From positions 37,483 to 101,482 of the forward strand of contig NZ_JACVTO010000022.1 in assembly GCF_016518545.1 (NCBI RefSeq): a DNA stretch of 64,000 bases, given 5' to 3'. This stretch comes from Pseudomonas sp. S30. Lineage in GTDB: Bacteria; Pseudomonadota; Gammaproteobacteria; Pseudomonadales; Pseudomonadaceae. The position numbers were made by a program, and so were the translations under genes. The notes beneath the pieces are model-generated. The model saw only the letters and a list, made by a program, of their open reading frames with translations. It was not told where the DNA came from and did no database searches. Of this stretch, positions 1-6,841 are shown piece by piece. Positions within the stretch are counted from its first letter, which is position 1. Every line of letters starts with the position of its first letter.

Positions 1-447
1 CTCGGGACTGAACCCCAGCTTGAGGCTGCCGGGCGGCTCGTCAGGCCAGTGCCATTGCAGTTCACCCATCAGCACCGGCTGATCCCAGCGCACTCGCCAG
101 CCGGAGCCCGTGAAGAAGGCACGCACGTCGCGGCTCGGTTCCACGAAGTCCAGGCCCCAGAGCTGCTGCCGTAGCAGGTCCATCATCTGCGCAGCCAGCA
201 GGCTGCCCTGCAATCGGGCCTGGGGTCGGGAGGCGTCGGGGGTGATGTAGGCTTCGAAGGTGGTGATCAGCACTGATCGGCCGTCCCGAGGTGCCGGGTC
301 GGCCATCATGCGCACGATGCCGTGGCGCAGAGCCGGAAATGTCGGCGGTGTACTGCCTTCGGTGTAGGCATCGACGGACGCCAACTCCGGAATGGCCGCC
401 CTGATCGTGTCGGTCAGCGCGCTGTGCAGCGTTGCCAGTTCGCCCAT
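1..447 (-). CDS. Tailocin-cluster protein of unknown function, partial (3' end outside window)
   Basis: 149 residues are visible and the reading frame runs off the left edge, so the C-terminus is missing. The ATG at 447 sits 11 nt after the holin stop and has a good AGGAG ribosome-binding site, so the two genes are one operon. The protein is soluble-looking, with no signal peptide or membrane segment. I do not recognise a catalytic motif. In P. aeruginosa R-pyocin clusters the gene after the holin (PA0615) is a small protein of similar size placed before the baseplate V gene, and this gene occupies the same place. A role in tail or baseplate assembly is inferred from position only. Confidence 0.6.
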   Translation of the reverse strand, partial: MGELATLHSALTDTIRAAIPELASVDAYTEGSTPPTFPALRHGIVRMMADPAPRDGRSVLITTFEAYITPDASRPQARLQGSLLAAQMMDLLRQQLWGLDFVEPSRDVRAFFTGSGWRVRWDQPVLMGELQWHWPDEPPGSLKLGFSPE

Positions 448-458
448 GTTCGCAACTC

Positions 459-782
459 CTATCGTTCGTCCCTCAACCCGAGGCGCCGGGCCGCCCAACG
501 CTCATAAAGGCCGATGGCGACATCGGCGCCGGCCATGGCGGTGAGGCAGCCGAAGGCGCTCGCGCTCCAGATCGTCATGCCGCTGGCGTACAGCAGCATC
601 ACCGTCGACACCCCACAGACCATGCAAGCCCCGGAGCGCAAGGCCAGTCGCCGAATCAGCGACCAACCGCGCGCGCCGGCCTTGTCGGCCCGCCACATCT
701 CGCCGGACAGACCGCCCAGCAACGCCAGGACGATCACCAGCCACAGCGGCATTTCCAGTAACGTCTGTTGCTCGCTCGTCAC
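459..782 (-). CDS. Phage-type holin of the tailocin lysis module
   Basis: A 107-residue protein with three hydrophobic segments (about residues 11-29, 47-70 and 72-92), separated by short charged loops and ending in a basic tail (ERWAARRLGLRDER). This is the layout of class I holins, which form inner-membrane holes that release lysis enzymes and the finished particles. I chose the GTG at 782 because an AGGAG lies 8 nt upstream. The upstream in-frame stretch reads like non-coding DNA, and the next ATG (codon 11) would remove the short cytosolic N-terminus. The gene follows the dyad-rich control region and precedes the tail-related gene, as in the R-pyocin clusters of other pseudomonads. Confidence 0.75.
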   Translation of the reverse strand: MTSEQQTLLEMPLWLVIVLALLGGLSGEMWRADKAGARGWSLIRRLALRSGACMVCGVSTVMLLYASGMTIWSASAFGCLTAMAGADVAIGLYERWAARRLGLRDER

Positions 783-1022
783 TGTCCTGTCTCCTGTCCA
801 ATGCCCACCGGCGACTGCCGGCGGATCCCTTGCCGTATCACGCGGCATTCCGAAAGGCCCGCCGAGGCAGGCCCTTGAGTAATGCGTTGTCCAACCGCCG
901 GCCACGACTGGTGACGCCGGACGGTTGCGCTTCAAATTGGTGACTCCGACCGCGGCCGCCTGCCCGCCGGATAACTGATCGTGGTGCTTTACGCTGCACA
1001 CCCGGGCCAGTTGCCAACCCTC

Positions 1023-1089
1023 TGAACAGTCAAGGCCTGTTCATCGCTGCCTGTGTTTCAACCGGTTACTGACCGGCTTGAGACACAGG
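1023..1089. repeat. Two consecutive dyads in the tailocin leader
   Basis: The first dyad is TGAACAG/CTGTTCA (1023-1029 and 1037-1043, 7-nt spacer). The second is a long imperfect hairpin, with outer arms at 1050-1061 and 1078-1089 (one G-T mismatch) and inner arms CCGGT/ACCGG (1062-1066 and 1072-1076). They lie just downstream of the predicted start of transcription, so they could be RNA hairpins in the leader or protein-binding sites on the DNA. Confidence 0.55.
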
Positions 1090-1119
1090 TTATGCATTGA
1101 TGCATATGCAGTCAATGCA
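1087..1119 (-). promoter_or_regulatory. Predicted tailocin promoter overlapped by a palindromic operator
   Basis: On the minus strand a -35 box TTGACT (1115-1110) and a -10 box TAACCT (1092-1087) are separated by exactly 17 bp and point at the holin. The same DNA carries an 8-bp inverted repeat, TGCATTGA (1093-1100) and TCAATGCA (1112-1119), enclosing the palindrome TGCATATGCA (1101-1110). A repressor bound here would block both promoter elements. The neighbouring S24 repressor is the obvious candidate, but that is inference. Confidence 0.55.
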
Positions 1120-1135
1120 TTTTTGAAAATATTTT

Positions 1136-1159
1136 TGCACTGGCAAATGCTTCAGTGCA
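1136..1159. repeat. Inverted repeat TGCACTG-N10-CAGTGCA
   Basis: Perfect 7-bp arms (1136-1142 and 1153-1159) lie just upstream of the predicted -35 box of the tailocin promoter. The outer TGCA half-sites resemble those of the operator at 1093-1119. It may be an activator or second repressor site; its function is unknown. Confidence 0.45.
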
Positions 1160-1272
1160 TGAAGGCCGCTAGATGTGCATGCCGTAGGCAGTTTCTAGAA
1201 GCTGCGAAGGAGAACTCTCGCCCGGTCTGACCCAGCAGCCATGAGGCGAAGGCAGGCGCCTTTCTGCGGGCA

Positions 1273-1300
1273 TTAAAAAACCCGCCGAAGCGGGTTTTTG
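1273..1300 (-). terminator. Rho-independent terminator of the repressor gene
   Basis: On the minus strand the stem ACCCGC/GCGGGT with a TTCG loop is followed by a run of T. It starts 13 nt beyond the repressor stop codon. A-rich and T-rich flanks on both sides could let it act in both directions. Confidence 0.85.
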
Positions 1301-1312
1301 TCGAGCCAGCCG

Positions 1313-2056
1313 TCAGCGGGCGTACATGCCCCACCAGAAGACGTGCCCCAGCAAGCTGATCTGCTCGTCCTGCATCTGCTGGAAGCTGTAATCTTCATCG
1401 GGATGCTCATCCCGGTTGAAGCTGCGCAAGCGAATGCCGGTGGGCAGACGATACACCTGTTTGACGCGCAGCTGACCGTTGTGATTGATGGCATAAAGGT
1501 CGCCATCGATGATGTCGCCAATGGCGAATCTGCCCGTGTTCACCCCTACTGTGGCGCCATCGCGCAGGACTGGCAACATGCTGTTGCCACGTACCGTCAC
1601 GCACTTGGCGTGTTCGAACTGCACACCGTTGTGGCGCAGGCTGCGCTTGCCGAAGCGCAGGTGAGCGCGTTCACTTTCCTCGATCACGAATCTTCCTGAT
1701 CCTGCTGCCAATTCAACCTCTCGAAGGAAGGGCACGGAGACTTCGTCGTCCTCGACGGGTGTCTCGTCGTCCCACAGACTGATATCGCTCAGTTGAGCGC
1801 CCCCCTGCGCAGGCTCGGCGACCTGGGAGATGCCAAGCTCCGCACGGCCACGCAATTGGTCGGTGCTCACGCCGAAATATTCGGCGATGCGCGACACGTG
1901 TTTGTCCGACGGATCGACGATCTTCTCGCTGAGGATCCGCGACAGGGTGGATTGAGGGACGCCCGTGCGCCGGTGCAGCTCCGTCGGTGACAGGCCGTGG
2001 CGGTCGAGCAGTGCTCTGAGTACGGAGGCTACGTTGCGTTTTTGCATAACATGCAT
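1313..2056 (-). CDS. prtR: LexA/CI-like S24 repressor of the tailocin (PrtR-type)
   Basis: 247 residues. An N-terminal XRE-type helix-turn-helix spans about residues 5-68 (key stretch TGVPQSTLSRILSEK). After a linker comes a C-terminal S24/LexA self-cleavage domain with the Ala118-Gly119 cleavage site (LAAGS), nucleophile Ser159 in RGNSML and general base Lys199 in RVKQV. RecA-stimulated self-cleavage after DNA damage would derepress the tailocin genes, as established for PrtR of P. aeruginosa pyocins. The ATG at 2056 is preferred. The ATG at 2047 is the alternative; neither has a strong Shine-Dalgarno. The gene is divergent from mutS and carries TGCAT-rich DNA over its start, suggesting autoregulation. 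The symbol follows function and context. Confidence 0.85.
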   Translation of the reverse strand: MHVMQKRNVASVLRALLDRHGLSPTELHRRTGVPQSTLSRILSEKIVDPSDKHVSRIAEYFGVSTDQLRGRAELGISQVAEPAQGGAQLSDISLWDDETPVEDDEVSVPFLREVELAAGSGRFVIEESERAHLRFGKRSLRHNGVQFEHAKCVTVRGNSMLPVLRDGATVGVNTGRFAIGDIIDGDLYAINHNGQLRVKQVYRLPTGIRLRSFNRDEHPDEDYSFQQMQDEQISLLGHVFWWGMYAR

Positions 2057-2094
2057 AATGCGATGCTTTTTCCAGAAATGCAAATGCATCATGG
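2045..2094. promoter_or_regulatory. TGCAT-rich cluster over the repressor start codon
   Basis: Several TGCAT/ATGCA half-sites lie within 50 bp across the repressor start. They share TTATGCAT (minus strand) with the operator in front of the holin. A -35/-10 pair for the repressor may lie just upstream on the minus strand (TTGCGT, 17 bp, TGCCAT). A repressor binding both places would give the CI-style autoregulated switch. The sites are visible; their use is inferred. Confidence 0.4.
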
Positions 2095-2177
2095 CACCGT
2101 GTTCTGCAGGTGAACGCAAAAGCCTGTACCATTGCCGGTTTCGAAATAGCCACCAGACCACTGCTTCAAGGCCCTGA

Positions 2178-4748
2178 ATGTCTGATCTTTCCGCACACAC
2201 CCCGATGATGCAACAGTACTGGAAGCTGAAGAATCAGCATCCGGACCAGCTGATGTTCTACCGCATGGGCGACTTCTACGAGATCTTCTACGAAGATGCG
2301 AAGAAGGCCGCGAAACTGCTGGATATCACCCTGACTGCGCGGGGTCAGTCGGCAGGTCAGTCGATCCCCATGTGCGGGATCCCGTTCCACTCCCTGGAAG
2401 GTTACCTGGCCAAGCTGGTCAAGCTGGGCGAGTCGGTGGTGATCTGCGAGCAGATCGGCGATCCGGCCACCAGCAAGGGCCCCGTCGAACGTCAGGTGGT
2501 GCGCATCATCACGCCGGGTACGGTGAGTGACGAGGCGCTGCTGGACGAACGTCGAGACAACCTGATCGCTGCCGTGCTCGGCGATGAGCGTCTGTTCGGC
2601 CTGGCTGTGCTGGATATCACCAGTGGCAACTTCAGCGTGCAGGAGATCAAGGGCTGGGAGAACCTGCTGGCCGAACTGGAGCGGCTCAATCCGGTCGAGC
2701 TGCTGATCCCGGACGACTGGCCACAAGGTCTGCCGGCCGAGAAGCGCCCCGGCGCACGTCGGCGGGCGCCGTGGGATTTCGATCGCGATTCGGCACGCAA
2801 GAGCCTGTGCCAGCAGTTCGCGACCCAAGATCTGAAGGGCTTCGGCTGCGACAAGCTGACCCTCGCCATCGGTGCCGCCGGCTGTCTGCTGGCCTATGCG
2901 AAGGAAACCCAGCGTACCAGTCTGCCGCACCTGCGCAGCCTGCGCCACGAGCGCATGGACGACACCGTGATTCTCGACGGCGCCAGCCGCCGCAACCTGG
3001 AACTGGACATCAATCTGGGCGGGGGCCGCGACAATACGCTGCAATCGGTGATCGACCGCTGCCAGACGGCCATGGCCAGTCGCCTGCTCAGCCGCTGGCT
3101 CAACCGGCCGCTGCGCGACCTCAAGATCCTGCAAGCCCGCCAGGACTCGATTCGCTGCTTCCTGGAAGGCTACCGCTTCGAAAAGCTGCAGCCTCAGCTC
3201 AAGGACATCGGCGACATCGAGCGAATTCTTGCGCGCATCGGCCTGCGCAACGCGCGGCCGCGCGATCTGGCCAGGCTGCGCGACGCCTTGGGTGCCCTGC
3301 CGGAATTGCAGAACGCCATGGCCGAGCTGGAGGCGCCTCATCTGGCGCGCCTGGCGACCATCGCCGGCACCTACCCCGAGCTGGCCAGTCTGCTGGAACG
3401 AGCGATCATCGACAATCCGCCTGCGGTGATCCGCGATGGCGGCGTGCTCAAGGCCGGTTACGACAGCGAACTCGATGAGCTGCTGTCGATCAGCGAAAAC
3501 GCCGGGCAATTCCTCATCGACCTCGAAACCCGCGAGCGCGCCCGCACTGGCCTGGCCAACCTCAAGGTCGGCTACAACCGTGTGCACGGCTACTTCATCG
3601 AGCTGCCGACCAAGCAGGCCGAGCAGGCGCCGGCCGACTATATCCGGCGCCAGACGCTCAAGGGTGCGGAGCGCTTCATCACCCCCGAGCTGAAGACCTT
3701 CGAAGACAAGGCGCTGTCAGCCAAAAGCCGCGCATTGGCGCGTGAAAAGATGCTGTACGACGGGCTGCTCGAAACCCTGATCAGCCATCTGGCGCCTCTG
3801 CAGGACAGCGCGGCGGCCCTCGCCGAACTGGATGTACTGAGCAACCTGGCCGAGCGCGCGCTCACCCTGGACCTGAACTGCCCCACCTTCGTCGACGAGC
3901 CATGCCTGCGCATCGAGCAGGGTCGGCATCCGGTAGTCGAGCAAGTACTGACTACGCCCTTCGTGGCCAACGACCTGGGCCTGGACGACAGCACCCGCAT
4001 GCTGATCATCACCGGCCCCAACATGGGCGGTAAATCCACCTACATGCGCCAGACGGCGCTGATCGTGCTGATGGCGCACATCGGTAGCTTCGTGCCTGCG
4101 GCGCGGTGCGAGCTGTCGCTGGTCGACCGCATCTTCACGCGTATCGGTTCCAGCGACGACCTGGCCGGCGGCCGCTCGACCTTCATGGTCGAAATGAGCG
4201 AAACGGCCAACATTCTGCACAATGCCACCGAGCGCAGCCTGGTGCTGATGGATGAAGTCGGACGCGGTACCAGTACTTTCGACGGCCTGTCGCTGGCATG
4301 GGCAGCGGCCGAGCGCCTGGCGCAACTGCGCGCCTACACCCTGTTCGCCACGCACTACTTCGAGTTGACGGTGTTGCCGGAGAGCGAGCCCCTGGTGGCT
4401 AACGTGCACCTCAACGCCACCGAACATAATGAACGCATCGTGTTTCTGCACCATGTCCTGCCCGGCCCCGCCAGCCAGAGCTACGGCCTGGCCGTGGCGC
4501 AACTGGCCGGCGTACCGGCGCCCGTGATCCAGCGCGCCCGCGAGCACCTCGGTCGACTGGAAACGGCCAGCCTGCCTCACGAACCGCTCAGCAACAGAAA
4601 CCCCGCGGCGCCGTCTGTCCCGCATCAGAGCGATCTGTTCGCCAGCCTGCCACATCCGGCCATCGAGAAGCTGGGTAAGCTGGACATTGATGGCCTTACG
4701 CCTCGTCAAGCTATCGAAATGCTATATCAACTGAGAAACCTGTTATAA
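2178..4748 (+). CDS. mutS: DNA mismatch repair protein MutS
   Basis: 856 residues, the normal size for Pseudomonas MutS. The mismatch-reading motif GDFYEIF (Phe33, Glu35) lies in the N-terminal domain. It is followed by connector, lever and clamp regions and a C-terminal ABC-type ATPase with Walker A GPNMGGKST near residue 612 and Walker B LMDEVGRGT near residue 690. MutS binds mispaired bases and recruits MutL. The C-terminus (SDLFASLPHP) resembles the beta-clamp and tetramer region of other MutS proteins. Pseudomonads often carry phage-tail clusters between mutS and cinA, which explains its neighbours. The upstream 121 bp are shared with the divergent repressor gene. Confidence 0.98.
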   Translation: MSDLSAHTPMMQQYWKLKNQHPDQLMFYRMGDFYEIFYEDAKKAAKLLDITLTARGQSAGQSIPMCGIPFHSLEGYLAKLVKLGESVVICEQIGDPATSKGPVERQVVRIITPGTVSDEALLDERRDNLIAAVLGDERLFGLAVLDITSGNFSVQEIKGWENLLAELERLNPVELLIPDDWPQGLPAEKRPGARRRAPWDFDRDSARKSLCQQFATQDLKGFGCDKLTLAIGAAGCLLAYAKETQRTSLPHLRSLRHERMDDTVILDGASRRNLELDINLGGGRDNTLQSVIDRCQTAMASRLLSRWLNRPLRDLKILQARQDSIRCFLEGYRFEKLQPQLKDIGDIERILARIGLRNARPRDLARLRDALGALPELQNAMAELEAPHLARLATIAGTYPELASLLERAIIDNPPAVIRDGGVLKAGYDSELDELLSISENAGQFLIDLETRERARTGLANLKVGYNRVHGYFIELPTKQAEQAPADYIRRQTLKGAERFITPELKTFEDKALSAKSRALAREKMLYDGLLETLISHLAPLQDSAAALAELDVLSNLAERALTLDLNCPTFVDEPCLRIEQGRHPVVEQVLTTPFVANDLGLDDSTRMLIITGPNMGGKSTYMRQTALIVLMAHIGSFVPAARCELSLVDRIFTRIGSSDDLAGGRSTFMVEMSETANILHNATERSLVLMDEVGRGTSTFDGLSLAWAAAERLAQLRAYTLFATHYFELTVLPESEPLVANVHLNATEHNERIVFLHHVLPGPASQSYGLAVAQLAGVPAPVIQRAREHLGRLETASLPHEPLSNRNPAAPSVPHQSDLFASLPHPAIEKLGKLDIDGLTPRQAIEMLYQLRNLL

Positions 4749-4768
4749 CGGCGATCCGCGCAAGCTGA

Positions 4769-4774
4769 TAGAAT
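4769..4774 (+). promoter_or_regulatory. Probable extended -10 promoter of fdxA
   Basis: TGATAGAAT gives an extended -10 element (TGnTAGAAT) 112 nt before the fdxA ATG, with only a weak -35. The leader in between contains a GCTGCAG/CTGCAGC dyad of unknown use. Confidence 0.45.
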
Positions 4775-4885
4775 CCGCCGCGGTTCGTCGGCGCTGCAGG
4801 TTATTAGCCTGGTCTGCAGCCGCTCTGAATCGCGCCACCCTCAAAGGAAGGGTGCGCCGCCGTCGCCTGAGGAGAGAATTTAGAA

Positions 4886-5209
4886 ATGACCTTCGTCGTC
4901 ACCGACAACTGCATCAAATGCAAGTACACCGACTGCGTGGAAGTCTGTCCGGTGGACTGCTTCTACGAAGGCCCGAATTTCCTGGTGATTCACCCGGACG
5001 AGTGCATCGACTGCGCCCTGTGCGAGCCTGAGTGCCCGGCCCAAGCCATTTTCTCCGAGGACGAAGTGCCGGCAGGCATGGAAAACTTCCTCGAGCTCAA
5101 CGCCGAGCTGGCAGAGATCTGGCCCAATATCACCGAGAAGAAGGATGCGTTGCCTGACGCCGAAGCGTTCGACGGCAAGACTGGCAAGATCGCCGATCTG
5201 GAACGTTGA
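4886..5209 (+). CDS. fdxA: 7Fe ferredoxin FdxA
   Basis: 107 residues. Two cysteine clusters (Cys-x2-Cys-x4-Cys-x3-CP early, then CIDCALCEPECP) bind one 3Fe-4S and one 4Fe-4S cluster, as in the Azotobacter-type 7Fe ferredoxins. It is a small cytoplasmic electron carrier whose precise partner is unknown. GAGGAGA precedes the ATG. The gene stands alone between mutS and the rsmZ/rpoS locus and ends at its own terminator. This order is conserved in Pseudomonas. Confidence 0.96.
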   Translation: MTFVVTDNCIKCKYTDCVEVCPVDCFYEGPNFLVIHPDECIDCALCEPECPAQAIFSEDEVPAGMENFLELNAELAEIWPNITEKKDALPDAEAFDGKTGKIADLER

Positions 5210-5232
5210 TACGTTCAGCGTGACGAAACGAC

Positions 5233-5256
5233 AAAAGGCCCTGATGGGCCTTTTTT
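5233..5256 (+). terminator. Terminator of fdxA
   Basis: AAAAGGCCC-TGAT-GGGCCTTTTTT hairpin with a T run, 24 nt after the fdxA stop. Confidence 0.88.
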
Positions 5257-5309
5257 GTTTTCAGGGACGCCAAGAGCGGTAATGACCGCCAGCCGGCTGA
5301 ATTGCAGAC

Positions 5310-5442
5310 AAAAAAAGGGGCGGTTTGACCCGCCCACATTTTTTCCGTAGTCCCTGCTATTCCCTGTCATCATCCTGATGAATCGCGTCATGCGATGTCC
5401 TTGGCCGTCATCCTTGAAAGCCTGCACCAGTCCGTCGGCGCA
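5310..5442 (-). ncRNA. rsmZ: RsmZ small RNA (RsmA/CsrA-titrating)
   Basis: On the minus strand an RNA of about 130 nt carries seven GGA motifs, several of them as AGGA or AGGGA, the recognition element of RsmA/RsmE. It ends in the hairpin GGGCGG-TTTGAC-CCGCCC (read on plus) with a run of U. A -10 box TAGTAT (5454-5449) sets the start near 5442. Its place between fdxA and rpoS is the known place of rsmZ. RsmZ sequesters RsmA-family repressors and so activates secondary metabolism and biofilm genes under GacS/GacA. One stem (ATCGC/GCGAT) has the loop ATGAC instead of the usual GGA loop. The ends are approximate. Confidence 0.88.
5318..5335 (-). terminator. Terminator hairpin of rsmZ
   Basis: GGGCGG/CCGCCC stem with a 6-nt loop, followed on the minus strand by seven U (5316-5310). 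Confidence 0.88.
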
Positions 5443-5614
5443 CTTCAGATACTAATGATTTCCCAAGGCAGAGCAACCCCTGCAGGTGTGCAAATGCTAC
5501 GCTTGAAACACAAATACACACCTAGAAAATCGTTATAAATCATTGATTTAGTAAAATGCCACTTCTGAAAACGACAATGATTTACTGACACTCCCTATAA
5601 AGGCTTACACCTTG

Positions 5615-5632
5615 AGTAAGCAATGTCCTACA
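5615..5632 (-). promoter_or_regulatory. GacA-binding upstream activating site of rsmZ
   Basis: On the minus strand TGTAGGACATTGCTTACT matches the GacA-box consensus TGTAAG-N6-CTTACA at 10 of 12 arm positions and has the preferred central AT. It lies about 175 bp upstream of the predicted rsmZ start, the distance typical for this promoter in pseudomonads. Confidence 0.75.
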
Positions 5633-5680
5633 GTCTGATCAAGAAAGCGAACCCTTCGGGAAATTTTCCTAATCCGCAAA

Positions 5681-5708
5681 AAAATGCCCCGAGTAATCGG
5701 GGCATTTT
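5681..5708 (-). terminator. Terminator of rpoS
   Basis: AAAATGCCCCGA...TCGGGGCATTTT dyad with U-rich flanks on both sides. It begins 16 nt past the rpoS stop codon and separates rpoS from the rsmZ control region. Confidence 0.88.
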
Positions 5709-5724
5709 GCAGCGCTCGGACCCA

Positions 5725-6732
5725 TTACTGGAAAAGCGATTCGCTGGAGAGACCGTTCTTCTCGAGAATCTCGCGTAGACGCTTGAGCCCTTCTACCTGA
5801 ATTTGCCTGACCCGCTCGCGGGTCAGGCCGATCTCCAGGCCCACATCCTCGAGCGTACTGCTCTCATGACCACGCAAACCGAAACGGCGTATGACCACTT
5901 CGCGCTGCTTGTCGGTCAACTCACCGAGCCACTGATCGATACTGCGCGACAGATCGTCGTCCTGAAGCAGCTCGCAGGGGTCGGTGGGACGGTCATCGGT
6001 GAGGGTGTCCAACAGCGTCTTGTCGGAATCTGGGCCCAGGGACACGTCCACTGACGATACCCGCTCATTGAGGCCCAGCATGCGCTTGACCTCGGCAACC
6101 GGCTTCTCCAGCAAGTTGGCGATTTCTTCGGGAGAAGGCTCGTGGTCCAGCTTCTGGGTGAGCTCGCGAGCAGCCCGCAGATAGACGTTCAGCTCCTTGA
6201 CCACATGAATCGGCAGTCGAATGGTGCGCGTCTGGTTCATGATCGCCCGTTCGATGGTCTGGCGGATCCACCAGGTGGCATAGGTCGAGAAGCGGAAGCC
6301 GCGCTCCGGGTCGAATTTCTCGACGGCGCGGATCAGCCCAAGGTTGCCTTCTTCGATCAGGTCCAGCAACGACAGTCCGCGATTCACGTAGCGTCGGGCG
6401 ATCTTGACCACCAGGCGCAAGTTGCTCTCGATCATGCGCTTGCGGCCTGCAGCGTCACCTTTCTGCGACAGGCGCGCGAAATGCACTTCCTCTTCCGGGG
6501 AAAGCAGTGGTGAGAAACCGATTTCGTTGAGATACAGCTGCGTGGCATCGAGTGCACGGCTGTAGTCGATGTACTTGTGCTGCTTGAGCGAGGAGCCGGA
6601 CTTGGCTCTGGTCCGAACCGGAGGTACGACAGGTTCGTCTGACACCACATCCGTTTCCAAAACGATGCCCGTCTCCATCACCAGGAGGTCATCGTCGATG
6701 TCAAACTCCGGCGCTTCTTTGCTGAGAGCCAT
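5725..6732 (-). CDS. rpoS: Stationary-phase sigma factor RpoS (sigma 38)
   Basis: 335 residues with the sigma70 order of domains: region 1.2 (DATQLYLNEIG), region 2 with the -10-reading stretch FSTYATWWIRQTIERAI, region 3 (PSPEEIANLLEKPVAEVKRM) and region 4 helix-turn-helix (LEDVGLEIGLTRERVRQIQ). RpoS directs RNA polymerase to general stress and stationary-phase promoters. It follows nlpD at a distance of about 110 bp. In Pseudomonas the main rpoS promoter lies inside nlpD, so nlpD DNA probably serves both genes. The adjacent GacA/RsmZ system also affects RpoS levels in pseudomonads. Confidence 0.98.
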   Translation of the reverse strand: MALSKEAPEFDIDDDLLVMETGIVLETDVVSDEPVVPPVRTRAKSGSSLKQHKYIDYSRALDATQLYLNEIGFSPLLSPEEEVHFARLSQKGDAAGRKRMIESNLRLVVKIARRYVNRGLSLLDLIEEGNLGLIRAVEKFDPERGFRFSTYATWWIRQTIERAIMNQTRTIRLPIHVVKELNVYLRAARELTQKLDHEPSPEEIANLLEKPVAEVKRMLGLNERVSSVDVSLGPDSDKTLLDTLTDDRPTDPCELLQDDDLSRSIDQWLGELTDKQREVVIRRFGLRGHESSTLEDVGLEIGLTRERVRQIQVEGLKRLREILEKNGLSSESLFQ

Positions 6733-6841
6733 TGTTGTAGTCCTTTGCTGAGTTCGTACCTCAGACTCTAACGCCGCCTGCTTCCCTGGCAGCGCTAAAG
6801 CCTGTCCCCTTTACGCCATCAGGAACAGGCTGGTGCAACAA

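Larger units (their letters stand above)
783..1312. other. 530-bp non-coding control region of the tailocin operon
   Basis: No convincing reading frame is present on either strand. Reading leftward from the repressor it holds the repressor terminator (1273-1300), a dyad (1136-1159), an operator-like palindrome overlapping a sigma70-like promoter (1087-1119), two large dyads in the predicted 5' leader (1050-1089 and 1023-1043), and a short terminator-like hairpin (853-873) before the holin. No PrtN-type activator gene is encoded here. Confidence 0.7.

Noticed and set aside
783..1001. N-terminal extension of the holin to give 180 residues
   Set aside because: The extra part has no hydrophobic or conserved character, and the GTG at 782 has the good ribosome-binding site.
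1000..1160. A LexA SOS box in the tailocin control region
   Set aside because: I looked for CTGT-N8-ACAG and found no convincing match. Damage control is more likely through self-cleavage of the S24 repressor.
5601..5620. Dyad GCTTAC-N7-GTAAGC as the GacA site
   Set aside because: Its arms are in the opposite orientation to the GacA consensus. The overlapping site at 5615-5632 fits the correct orientation and spacing.
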